Source of the DNA: Gemmatimonadota bacterium
GTDB taxonomy: Bacteria; Gemmatimonadota; Gemmatimonadetes; Gemmatimonadales; GWC2-71-9
Assembly (NCBI GenBank): GCA_003220955.1
Contig: QHTW01000130.1
Coordinates: forward strand, 4,023-10,561
Length of the DNA stretch: 6,539 nucleotides
Direction of reading: 5' to 3'
This document shows positions 1 through 6,268 of the stretch, one piece after another. The stretch's first letter is position 1; every line of letters begins with the position of its first letter. The translations under genes and the position numbers were made by a program. Under the pieces are notes generated by a model, which was not told the DNA's origin, made no database searches, and was given only the letters and a program-made list of their open reading frames with translations.

Positions 1-230
1 TCGCCCGACGGCGTCGGAACCTTCACCTGCGCCATCACGCGATCAGCGAACCCCGCGCTCGGCGCAAACTTCGGAAGCTGCACCAGCTCGAGAATGACCT
101 TCCGTTCCCGTTCGGCTTCGACGCGGCAGAGAGAGCAATCGGCGAGATGCATAGCCCGGGCGGCGGGCAGCAGGCCCTGCGTCCAGAGCTCGATTTCATC
201 GGTATTGAGGTGCATGGAGATGTCAGTCAT
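1..230 (-). CDS. Anti-sigma factor with N-terminal zinc-type motif (partial, C-terminus off the left edge)
   Basis: Probable anti-sigma factor that binds and holds the ECF sigma factor encoded just upstream. The 76 visible residues begin MTDISMHLNTDEIELWTQG and contain H28-x3-C32-x2-C35 (HLADCSLC), the core of the zinc-binding anti-sigma (ZAS) fold, followed by a charged helix (RVEAERERKVILELVQL) and FADRVMAQVKVP. In related proteins a membrane helix and an extracytoplasmic sensor domain often follow; neither can be seen here because the frame runs off the window at position 1. The ATG at 230 was chosen because AGGA lies at 237-240, 6 nt upstream. The gene starts 33 bp after the sigma stop on the same strand, so the two are probably co-transcribed. 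The stimulus it senses cannot be inferred. Confidence 0.8.
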   Translation of the reverse strand, partial: MTDISMHLNTDEIELWTQGLLPAARAMHLADCSLCRVEAERERKVILELVQLPKFAPSAGFADRVMAQVKVPTPSG

Positions 231-236
231 TTGGTG

Positions 237-240
237 TCCT
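237..240 (-). promoter_or_regulatory. Shine-Dalgarno sequence of the anti-sigma gene
   Basis: Read on the minus strand, AGGA precedes the ATG at 230 by 6 nt, in the 33-bp gap after the sigma stop codon. It supports this start for the anti-sigma gene. It also contrasts with the SD-less starts of menG, the peptidase and ubiX in the same window. Confidence 0.5.
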
Positions 241-263
241 ACGGCCCGGTTTCGGCCCTGGTT

Positions 264-848
264 TCACTCCCGGCGATCTTCCAGATAACCACGCAATTCA
301 TTACGGGCCCGATGGATATAAGTTTTGACCGTCCCCAGGGGCAGGTCGAGCGTGTCGGCGATCTCCTCGTACGAATACCCCTCCACGTGACGTAGCAAAA
401 TGCACGACCGGTACTCCGGGCGGAGCCGGGCGATGGCCCGCTCGATGGCCGTCCCGAGCTCGCGGTTCTCCACTTCGTCCAGCGGACTTTCGGCGCGATC
501 GCCCAACTGCAGCGACGTCGCGCGCACCTGTTCGGGCGTCTCGGCACTCGGCGCGCCGTCGAGCGACAGCGTGTCGATGCTCTTGCGCCGCAGGTGATCG
601 ATCGCCGCGTTGTTCGCGATCTTGAAAATCCAGGAAGAGAACTTGAACTCCGGCCGGTACGACTTGATCCCGTTCAGGACTTTGACGAACGTCTCCTGCG
701 CGAGGTCCTCGGCGAGCGCACGATCGCGGACCATCCGGTACAGCAGCGAGAATACCGGACGCTCGTAACGGCGCACCAACTCGCGGAACGCGGCGTCGTG
801 TCCCTGCTTTGCCCACGCGACGACCTGCTGATCGCTGGCGTCGCTCAG
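264..848 (-). CDS. ECF-type RNA polymerase sigma factor (sigma-70 family), probable CTG start
   Basis: Extracytoplasmic-function sigma factor that directs RNA polymerase to a stress or envelope regulon. From the CTG at 848 it has 194 residues. Sigma region 2 covers about residues 20-90 (FRELVRRYERPVFSLLYRM, then D48-LAQETF, then FSSWIFKIANNAAIDHLRR, the -10 recognition part). A linker of about 45 residues follows. Region 4 covers about 134-194, with the helix-turn-helix SYEEIADTLDLPLGTVKTYI at about 159-178. The start is uncertain. The frame is open back to a TAG at 891-893 but holds no ATG or GTG upstream of region 2. The first ordinary start, a TTG at 779, would remove the first helix of region 2. 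CTG at 848 gives an N-terminus of the common form (M/L)SDASDQQVVAWAKQGHDAAFREL. The anti-sigma gene lies 33 bp downstream. Family call is firm; the start is about even odds. Confidence 0.9.
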   Translation of the reverse strand: MSDASDQQVVAWAKQGHDAAFRELVRRYERPVFSLLYRMVRDRALAEDLAQETFVKVLNGIKSYRPEFKFSSWIFKIANNAAIDHLRRKSIDTLSLDGAPSAETPEQVRATSLQLGDRAESPLDEVENRELGTAIERAIARLRPEYRSCILLRHVEGYSYEEIADTLDLPLGTVKTYIHRARNELRGYLEDRRE

Positions 849-859
849 GTGGTCCGGCC

Positions 860-873
860 TATCTTTCGCGCCT
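860..873 (+). promoter_or_regulatory. Possible -10 box (TATCTT) of a leaderless promoter for menG
   Basis: TATCTT at 860-865 ends exactly 8 nt before the menG ATG at 874, so transcription would begin at or close to the start codon. No Shine-Dalgarno sequence precedes that ATG, which fits a leaderless message. No convincing -35 hexamer is seen 16-18 nt upstream. The same arrangement, TATGTT followed by 8 nt and ATG, occurs before ubiX at 6269. It is a sequence resemblance only. Confidence 0.35.
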
Positions 874-1563
874 ATGAGTCGGTCTCCAGCCTACGTCCGT
901 GGCTTGTTCACGGCGATCGCCCCGCGCTACGACTTCCTGAACCACCTGCTGAGTCTCAACGTGGACCGGTCGTGGCGCCGCGCCGCCGTCGCACGACTCG
1001 GCTGGGAAGCGAAACCTGACGGCACCTACCTCGACCTCTGTGCCGGAACTCTCGATCTCGCCGCCGAATTGGCGCGGCGCGACGGCTTTCGCGGCCGGGT
1101 AATCGGCGCCGACTTCGCGGTTCCGATGCTGGCGCGAGGCAAGGACAAAGCTGCTCGCACTGTCCCCGTCGCCGCCGACGCGCTCGAGCTGCCGTTTCCC
1201 GCGGCGCGGTTCGACGGCGCCCTGGTGGGATTTGGCGTTCGCAATCTTGCCGACCTTGACAGCGGGTTGCGCGAGGCGGCCCGCGTGCTCAAACCGGGGG
1301 CGCGATTCGTAATCCTGGAATTCGCCACGCCCCGCTGGGTGCCGCTGCGCGCGATTTATCTCTTCTATTTTCGCCGGATTCTCCCCGCCATCGGCCGGCT
1401 CGTGTCGAAACATAGAGACGCCTATACCTACCTGCCAGAGTCGGTGCTCGCGTTTCCGGAACCCGAGGCGCTGTCGCAACGCCTCGTGGCCGCGGGATTT
1501 TCGCGCGTCGGGTTCGAGCGGCTGACGGGCGGGATCTGCGCCGTGAGCTATGGCACTCGATAA
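874..1563 (+). CDS. menG: Demethylmenaquinone C-methyltransferase, UbiE/MenG family
   Basis: SAM-dependent C-methyltransferase of 229 residues, close to the usual UbiE/MenG length of 230-250. It is expected to methylate demethylmenaquinol to menaquinol at the inner face of the membrane, the last step of the pathway. The family N-terminal signature is at 9-34 (RGLFTAIAPRYDFLNHLLSL, then DRSW at 31-34). SAM motif I is D54-LCAGTLDLA, the acidic end of strand 2 is D80, and the second family signature is at about 120-142 (GVRNLADLDSGLREAARVLK followed by PG). The C-terminus FERLTGGICAVSYGTR also matches the family, where a GG(I/T)xAxHxG-like end is usual. No Shine-Dalgarno is seen before the ATG at 874. 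The 3' end overlaps the UbiD gene by 14 nt, so the two are probably translationally coupled. In bacteria with ubiquinone the same family works on both quinones; the neighbours here point to menaquinone. Confidence 0.92.
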   Translation: MSRSPAYVRGLFTAIAPRYDFLNHLLSLNVDRSWRRAAVARLGWEAKPDGTYLDLCAGTLDLAAELARRDGFRGRVIGADFAVPMLARGKDKAARTVPVAADALELPFPAARFDGALVGFGVRNLADLDSGLREAARVLKPGARFVILEFATPRWVPLRAIYLFYFRRILPAIGRLVSKHRDAYTYLPESVLAFPEPEALSQRLVAAGFSRVGFERLTGGICAVSYGTR

Positions 1564-3025
1564 TCTCCGCGAGTTCATCGCCGCGATTGACAAATCGGGC
1601 GATCTCACGGAGGTCACGCGTCCCGTATCGGTCGACAAGGAAATCACCGAAGTCGCCGACCGCTGTATGAAGTCGCCCGGTGGCGGACCGGCCCTGCTGT
1701 TCACGCAGCCCACGCTGCGGAGCGGCGGGAAGTCCCGATATCCGGTGGCGGTGAACCTGTTCGGCTCAGAGAAGCGCATGTCGCTCGCGCTCGGCGTCGA
1801 GTGCCTCGACCACGTCGGCGGGCGCATCGCCGAGCTGCTTGCGATGAAGGTGCCGGAAGGCCTGCTCGGCAAGCTCGCGATGCTCCCGCGCCTCGCCGAG
1901 GTCGCGAAGTTCCCGCCCAAAACGGTGGGTCGTCCAGCCTCCCAGAGCACGGTCCTCAAAGACTCGGACGTCGACCTCGGTCAGTTCCCGGTGCCGATTT
2001 GCTGGCCCGAAGACGGCGGGCCCTATATCACGCTCGGTGGAGTCATTACGAGGAATCCGGAGTCGGGAGTCAGGAATGTGGGGATGTACCGAGTCCAGGT
2101 CCTGGGCAAGAACGAGCTCGCGATGCACTGGCAGCGGCATAAAGTCGGCGCCGCGCACTGGCGGGTGATGGCCGAGCGCGGCGAGACGATGCCCGTCGCG
2201 ATTGCGCTGGGCGGGGACCCCGCGAGCATTTATGCCGCCTCCGCTCCGCTGCCGCCGACGATCGACGAGTTTCTGTTCGCCGGCTTCTTGCGCGGTGAGC
2301 CGGTGCGGCTCGCCAAGGCCGTAACCTCCGATCTCGAGGTCCCCGCCGAGGCCGAGATCGTGATCGAGGGGCACATCGACCCACGAGAGGAGTTGGTGCT
2401 CGAGGGGCCGTTCGGGGACCACACCGGGTTCTACTCGCTCGCGGATTACTATCCAAAAGTGCACGTCAGCGCGGTGACGCTGCGCGACGATCCGATCTGG
2501 CCGCACACGATCGTAGGCCGCCCGCCGATGGAGGATTACTTCCTCGGCCACGCCACAGAGCGGATCTTTCTGCCGCTGCTCAAGCTCACGATTCCGGAGA
2601 TCGTCGATCTGCACATGCCCGCGGAGGGGATTTTTCACAACCTGGTGTTCGTGAGCATCGACAAGCAGTACCCCGGGCAGGCGTACAAGGTGATGAACGG
2701 CTTGTGGGGACAGGGGCTGATGTCGCTGGCCAAGGTGATCGTGGTCGTCGATAAGGACGTCAACGTGCGCGATCCCCAAGAGGCCTGGTGGGTGGCGCTC
2801 AATCACATCGACCCCGAGCGCGACGTGCGCTTCACGATGGGACCGATCGATGTGCTTGATCATTCCAGCCGCGGCTTCACCTACGGATCGAAGATGGGGA
2901 TCGATGCGACGCGGAAGTGGAAGGAAGAAGGGTTCACGCGCGAGTGGCCGAACAGGATCGTGATGGATCCGGCCACGAAAGAAAGAGTCGATGACATGTG
3001 GAAGGATCTTGGTATTGAGCTCTAA
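1550..3025 (+). CDS. ubiD: UbiD-family decarboxylase, probable menaquinone biosynthesis decarboxylase (MqnL role)
   Basis: Prenylated-FMN-dependent decarboxylase of 491 residues (E. coli UbiD is about 497). It probably removes the carboxyl group of a polyprenylated naphthoate in the futalosine menaquinone pathway. The cofactor/metal region runs RNVGMYRVQV at 175-184 (N176, R181), then MHWQRHK at 192-198, and EGPFGDHTGFY at 285-295. R181, E285 and D290 match the E-R-E/D catalytic triad of the family. The MHWQRHK segment resembles menaquinone-type members more than E. coli UbiD, which has MRWLSHR there. Other family blocks are IVGRPPMEDYFLG (321-333) and the C-terminal KMGIDATRKWKEEGF (448-462). 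The ATG at 1550 overlaps the end of menG by 14 nt and has no good Shine-Dalgarno. The frame overlaps the next gene by 35 nt if that gene starts at 2991. Its cofactor would be supplied by the UbiX homologue at 6283. Substrate assignment is inferred from context. Confidence 0.9.
   Translation: MALDNLREFIAAIDKSGDLTEVTRPVSVDKEITEVADRCMKSPGGGPALLFTQPTLRSGGKSRYPVAVNLFGSEKRMSLALGVECLDHVGGRIAELLAMKVPEGLLGKLAMLPRLAEVAKFPPKTVGRPASQSTVLKDSDVDLGQFPVPICWPEDGGPYITLGGVITRNPESGVRNVGMYRVQVLGKNELAMHWQRHKVGAAHWRVMAERGETMPVAIALGGDPASIYAASAPLPPTIDEFLFAGFLRGEPVRLAKAVTSDLEVPAEAEIVIEGHIDPREELVLEGPFGDHTGFYSLADYYPKVHVSAVTLRDDPIWPHTIVGRPPMEDYFLGHATERIFLPLLKLTIPEIVDLHMPAEGIFHNLVFVSIDKQYPGQAYKVMNGLWGQGLMSLAKVIVVVDKDVNVRDPQEAWWVALNHIDPERDVRFTMGPIDVLDHSSRGFTYGSKMGIDATRKWKEEGFTREWPNRIVMDPATKERVDDMWKDLGIEL
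2051..2085 (+). repeat. Imperfect heptad repeat inside the UbiD gene
   Basis: Five consecutive 7-nt blocks, AGGAATC, CGGAGTC, GGGAGTC, AGGAATG and TGGGGAT, follow the rough consensus NGGARTC; the fifth is poor. The period of 7 is not a multiple of 3, yet the frame stays open and encodes RNPESGVRNVG, a stretch that fits the UbiD family (usually TRDPxTGxRNVG). It may be a codon-choice coincidence. Confidence 0.35.
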
Positions 3026-3911
3026 TCGCGAAGGCCAGACGTTCACGGGCGAGTCGCTTGTCGTCCGCTATATCAACTTCGTCAAGCTTCCGCATACCGT
3101 TTTCGCTCTTCCCTTCGCCCTCTTGGGTGTCATTGTGGCGTCGTACAAGCAGCCGGTGACTTGGCGAGTCGCATTACTCGTGGTGATCGCGTTCACGGCG
3201 GCGCGGTTCGTCGCGATGGGGTTCAACCGCATCGCCGACCGGCGGATCGACGCGCGGAATCCGCGCACGCAGGGCCGCGAGCTGCCCGCCGGCCACTTGA
3301 CCGTCAGCCAGGCGTGGGCGGCCGTGCTCGGTGCGATGGTGATCTTCCTCTGGGCGGCGTGGGCGTTGAATCCGCTCTGCGCGGCGCTCGCGCCGGTCGC
3401 GCTCATCTGGATCGCGACGTACAGCTACACCAAGCGGTTCACGGACTGGTCGCATCTGTGGTTGGGCGCCGCGCTCGCGATCGCACCGATTGGGGGCTAT
3501 GTCGCCGTCACGGGGGCGTGGAGCGATCCCGCCTGGCTGCTGCTCGTGATCGCGCTGGCCGTCGCGTGCTGGGTGGCGGGGTTCGACATCTTTTACGCGC
3601 TGCAGGACGAAGTGTTCGATCGCCGCGAGGGGCTCCACTCGCTGGTGGTGCGGCTGGGGCAGGGGTGGGCGATCATCGTGGCCAAGCTGCTGCACGGCGC
3701 CGCGATCGCCGCACTGATCGTGTTCGGCAAGGGCGCCGGATTAGGCTTGCCCTATTTCGCCGGCGTCATGATCGCGATCGTCGTCATCGGGTGGGAGCAT
3801 CGGCAGGTGAAGCCGGGCGATCTCTCGAAGCTCAATGCGGCCTTTTTTACAGCGAACGGCGTCGTCAGTATCGTCGTGTTTCTGGGGGCATTGGTGGATC
3901 GGGTGCTATGA
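2991..3911 (+). CDS. ubiA: UbiA-family polyprenyltransferase, probable menaquinone biosynthesis prenyltransferase (MqnP role)
   Basis: Integral membrane aromatic prenyltransferase that transfers a polyprenyl chain from its diphosphate to an aromatic acid, probably a naphthoate of the futalosine pathway. It has 306 residues from the ATG at 2991. The first Asp-rich motif is N79-RIAD83-RRID87 (NxxxDxxxD), followed by RNPRTQGRELPAG. The second is D199-IFYALQD206-EVFD210-RREGLHS. SYTKRFT (145-151) and NAAFFTANGVVSI (282-294) are also typical. Eight or so hydrophobic segments are visible, including about 35-51, 58-75, 106-127, 132-144, 156-175, 181-197, 226-245 and 250-267. Two starts are possible: ATG 2991, which overlaps ubiD by 35 nt, or TTG 3015, which has GGAAGG at 3000-3005 and overlaps by 11 nt to give 298 residues. 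Homology begins near LVVRYINFVKLPHT (23-36), so either fits. It is the last gene of the menG-ubiD-ubiA run. Confidence 0.9.
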   Translation: MTCGRILVLSSNREGQTFTGESLVVRYINFVKLPHTVFALPFALLGVIVASYKQPVTWRVALLVVIAFTAARFVAMGFNRIADRRIDARNPRTQGRELPAGHLTVSQAWAAVLGAMVIFLWAAWALNPLCAALAPVALIWIATYSYTKRFTDWSHLWLGAALAIAPIGGYVAVTGAWSDPAWLLLVIALAVACWVAGFDIFYALQDEVFDRREGLHSLVVRLGQGWAIIVAKLLHGAAIAALIVFGKGAGLGLPYFAGVMIAIVVIGWEHRQVKPGDLSKLNAAFFTANGVVSIVVFLGALVDRVL

Positions 3912-3914
3912 AAA

Positions 3915-4018
3915 ACGTGCGGCGTGACGCGTGCGACATGCAGCATGTCTAGGAGAGGTCGCTCCAGCACGCGACCTCCGCGTTCAACGCCGCACTCCAC
4001 ACGCCGCACGCCGCACGT
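3915..4018. repeat. Intergenic inverted-repeat cluster between converging genes
   Basis: A perfect 12-bp inverted repeat (ACGTGCGGCGTG at 3915-3926, its complement at 4007-4018) encloses two smaller ones. These are a near-palindrome GACATGC-A-GCATGTC at 3935-3949 and the hairpin at 3955-3978. The 9-mer ACGCCGCAC occurs three times on the plus strand (3987, 4001, 4008) and once inverted (3917-3925). No open frame in it looks coding. It could be a dispersed intergenic repeat, a two-way terminator region, or both. Confidence 0.6.
3955..3978. terminator. Hairpin, possible two-way terminator after ubiA and the peptidase gene
   Basis: GAGGTCGC (3955-3962) and GCGACCTC (3971-3978) form a perfect 8-bp stem with an 8-nt loop, 43 nt after the ubiA stop and about 100 nt after the peptidase stop on the other strand. 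No T-run follows on either side directly; the nearest is AAAAA at 3911-3915 (TTTTT on the minus strand), about 40 nt away. Intrinsic termination is therefore only a guess from its position between converging genes. Confidence 0.35.
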
Positions 4019-4078
4019 GAATCCACCCCGTCCACCAGCTCACCCGAAACGCTCCCCGACACCGAACCGCCGTGGCCG
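4019..4078. other. Short non-coding spacer after the peptidase gene
   Basis: Sixty bases between the repeat cluster and the peptidase stop codon. No gene, clear stem-loop or regulatory motif was recognised. Confidence 0.4.
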
Positions 4079-6226
4079 TTAGGGAGTCGGCTTGTCTCCC
4101 AGCCCCGCCAGGTCGAGCAGGAACGCGTATTCAAACGCCACATCCCGCCAGCGCTTGTAGCGCCCCGACGCGCCGCTATGTCCCGCTTCCATGTTGGTCC
4201 GCAGGATCAGGCGATTGGTGTCCGTCTTCATCGCGCGCAGTCTCGCCGTCCACTTGGCCGGCTCGACGTACAGCACCTGCGTGTCGTAGAGGCCGGCCGT
4301 GATCAGCATGTTGGGATACGCCTTCCGCTCGACGTTGTCATACGGTGAGTACGACAGCATGTACCGGTAGAAGGTCGAGTCGTGGGGATTGCCCCACTCG
4401 TCGTACTCGCCGGTGGTCAGTGGAATCGTGGAGTCGCTCATCGTGGTAATGACGTCGACGTACGGAACGCCCGCGATCACGCCGCGCCACAGCTCCGGCC
4501 GCTGGTTCACGACCGCCCCCATGAGCAGCCCGCCGGCGCTCGCGCCGCGCGCAAACAGCTTGCTGGACGACGTGTACCGGCGGCGGATCAGGTCGTCGGC
4601 CACGTCCACGAAATCATTGAACGTGTTCTTCTTCTGCAGTTGCCGGCCGTTCTCATACCAGGCGCGGCCCATCTCCGAACCGCCGCGAATGTGCGCGATC
4701 GCGAACGCAAAGCCGCGATCGAGCAGCGACAGCCGATCGGATGAGAAGGTCGGATCGCTGCTCGAGCCGTACGATCCGTAGCCGGTCAGCAGCAACGGGG
4801 CAGGACGGCTGATGCCTTTCTTGTACACGAGCGACACCGGCACCCGCGCGCCGTCGCGCGCGGTGGTGTAGAACCGCTCGGTGACGTAGTTGGCCGGATC
4901 GAAGCCCGCCAGGATTTGATCGCGCTTGAGCAGCGTCTTCTGCTTCGTACGCATGTCGTAGTCGTACGTCGACGAAGGGGTCGTCAGCGACGTGTAGACG
5001 TAGCGCAGCAGCGGCGTGTCGAACTCACGGTTCGTGCTGACGAAGGCCAGATACGCCGGCTCGCCGAAGTCCAGGTAATACTCTCCGCGCCCGCTCCAGG
5101 GGCGCACCCGCAGCTGCACGAGTCCGTCCTTGCGCTCGCTCAGCACGAGGTAGTTGCGGAAGAACTCGAAGTCTTCGAGCAGGACATCCGGTCGATGCGC
5201 AATCACTTCCTCCCAGTTCGCGCGACTCGGCCGAGCGACAGGGGTGCGCATGAGCCGGAAGTTCTTGGCGTGGTCGTTCGTGAGAATGTAGAAGTAGTCG
5301 GCGAAATGGTTGGCGGAGTACTCGTGCCCGCGCTCGCGGGGGATGAGGACCTTGAACGGCGCGTCGGGCTGGTCGGCCCGGATGTAGCTGTACTCGGTCG
5401 CCATAGTCTGCGACGACTGAATCATGATGTACGCGCGGGATTTGGTCTTGAACACGCCGACGTAATACGTCTCATCCTTGTCTTCGTAGACCATCTGGTC
5501 GGTTGCCGCCGGCGTGCCGAGCCGGTGACGGTAGACCTGATAGGGCCGCACGCTCACGGAATCGGGTTTCGTATAGAACAGCGTGCGGTTGTCCTCGGCC
5601 CAAGCGATGCCGCCGATCGCGCGCGGCACGATGTCGGGAAGCATTTCGCCGCTGCGCAGATTTTTGAATCGGATTGAGCTGACCCGGCCACCCGTGGTGT
5701 CCGCTGCGAACGCGAGCAGATCCTCCGCGGAGCTGACCTCCCACGCTCGAATGAGGAACGTCGCCTTCCCCTCGGCGAGTACGTTGGCATCGATCATGAT
5801 CTCTTCGGGGGCGCTCAGCGAGCCGCGCTTGCGGGCGTAGATCGGGTAGTTCTTCCCCTCAACGACACGCGTATAGTAGAAGTAATTGCCCTCGCGAAAC
5901 GGCACCGACTGGTCGTTCTGAAGCACACGCCCCTTCATCTCTTCGTACAGCCGATCTTGCAGCGCCTCCGTATGAGCCATGACAGCTTTGGTGTAGGCGT
6001 TTTCGTCCTCGAGATACTTGATGACTTCCGGATTGCTCCGCTCCTTGAGCCAGTAATAGTTGTCGCTGCGCGCTGTGCCGAACTCATCGAAGCGATGGGG
6101 TCGCACCGCCGCCAGCGGCGGCGTGAACGTCGCTGCCGCGGTGGAGGTCGCTCGGGCCTGGGCCAGGATGGTGCTTGGAGCCAAGCCAATGAGGGCGAGA
6201 GCCAGCGATCGAATTCGGGAAGCCAT
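4079..6226 (-). CDS. ptrB: Exported S9A prolyl oligopeptidase-family serine peptidase, oligopeptidase B type
   Basis: Serine oligopeptidase of 715 residues that should cleave short peptides, probably after basic residues. Residues 1-24 look like a signal peptide: R4 and R6, hydrophobic LALALIGLAPSTIL, then A22-Q23-A24, so it is likely periplasmic, unlike E. coli PtrB. The S9 N-terminal block RFDEFGTARSDNYYWLKE is at 45-62, a beta-propeller spans about 80-440, and the alpha/beta-hydrolase domain about 450-710. The catalytic triad is Ser563 (GASAGG, 561-566), Asp648 (GLYDTQV) and His683 (MEAGHSGASGRY). The Ser-Asp and Asp-His spacings, 85 and 35, equal those of E. coli PtrB. TTGEYDEWGNP at 604-614 matches its S1 pocket: the first acidic residue is E607, while the second is D609 instead of Glu. 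No Shine-Dalgarno precedes the ATG at 6226. It is transcribed towards ubiA and diverges from ubiX across 56 bp, with no evident pathway link. The family is certain; oligopeptidase B specificity is likely. Confidence 0.92.
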   Translation of the reverse strand: MASRIRSLALALIGLAPSTILAQARATSTAAATFTPPLAAVRPHRFDEFGTARSDNYYWLKERSNPEVIKYLEDENAYTKAVMAHTEALQDRLYEEMKGRVLQNDQSVPFREGNYFYYTRVVEGKNYPIYARKRGSLSAPEEIMIDANVLAEGKATFLIRAWEVSSAEDLLAFAADTTGGRVSSIRFKNLRSGEMLPDIVPRAIGGIAWAEDNRTLFYTKPDSVSVRPYQVYRHRLGTPAATDQMVYEDKDETYYVGVFKTKSRAYIMIQSSQTMATEYSYIRADQPDAPFKVLIPRERGHEYSANHFADYFYILTNDHAKNFRLMRTPVARPSRANWEEVIAHRPDVLLEDFEFFRNYLVLSERKDGLVQLRVRPWSGRGEYYLDFGEPAYLAFVSTNREFDTPLLRYVYTSLTTPSSTYDYDMRTKQKTLLKRDQILAGFDPANYVTERFYTTARDGARVPVSLVYKKGISRPAPLLLTGYGSYGSSSDPTFSSDRLSLLDRGFAFAIAHIRGGSEMGRAWYENGRQLQKKNTFNDFVDVADDLIRRRYTSSSKLFARGASAGGLLMGAVVNQRPELWRGVIAGVPYVDVITTMSDSTIPLTTGEYDEWGNPHDSTFYRYMLSYSPYDNVERKAYPNMLITAGLYDTQVLYVEPAKWTARLRAMKTDTNRLILRTNMEAGHSGASGRYKRWRDVAFEYAFLLDLAGLGDKPTP

Positions 6227-6240
6227 GGAGTTCGAATTAA
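6227..6240 (-). promoter_or_regulatory. Possible -10 region (TTAATT) of the peptidase gene
   Basis: On the minus strand TTAATT (6240-6235) ends 8 nt before the ATG at 6226, in an otherwise very GC-rich spacer. No Shine-Dalgarno is present. The match to TATAAT is weak (3 of 6), but the distance to the ATG equals that of the boxes before menG and ubiX. A -35 hexamer is not convincing (TGGCTA at 6263-6258). Confidence 0.25.
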
Positions 6241-6268
6241 CGCCCGCGCGACGGGTCTAGCCAGAGGG

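Noticed and set aside
876..960. Promoter for the sigma operon inside menG
   Set aside because: No convincing -35/-10 pair or ECF-type GGAAC motif at proper spacing was found on the minus strand, so none was annotated.
594..1019. Plus-strand open frame of 141 codons across the sigma/menG junction
   Set aside because: It lies antisense to the sigma gene and out of frame with menG, with no family features.
859..1959. Open frame of 366 codons on the minus strand opposite menG and the start of ubiD
   Set aside because: It spans two well-supported genes on the other strand and overlaps the sigma gene start; the protein is low-complexity and unlike any family.
1766..3046. Long open frame of 426 codons on the minus strand opposite ubiD
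   Set aside because: It is the complement of a strongly supported UbiD gene in GC-rich DNA. The product is His/Arg-rich, with no recognisable family.
3161..3952. Open frame of 263 codons on the plus strand overlapping ubiA
   Set aside because: It is a +1-shifted reading of ubiA, very Arg-rich, with no motif; ubiA has both Asp-rich motifs and membrane segments.
4916..5677. Open frame of 253 codons on the plus strand inside the peptidase gene
   Set aside because: It is antisense to a conserved S9 propeller; the composition (runs of V, R, H) is typical of a mirror frame.
6241..6256. Small inverted repeat CCCG...CGGG in the ubiX/peptidase gap
   Set aside because: A 4-bp stem in GC-rich DNA is expected by chance.
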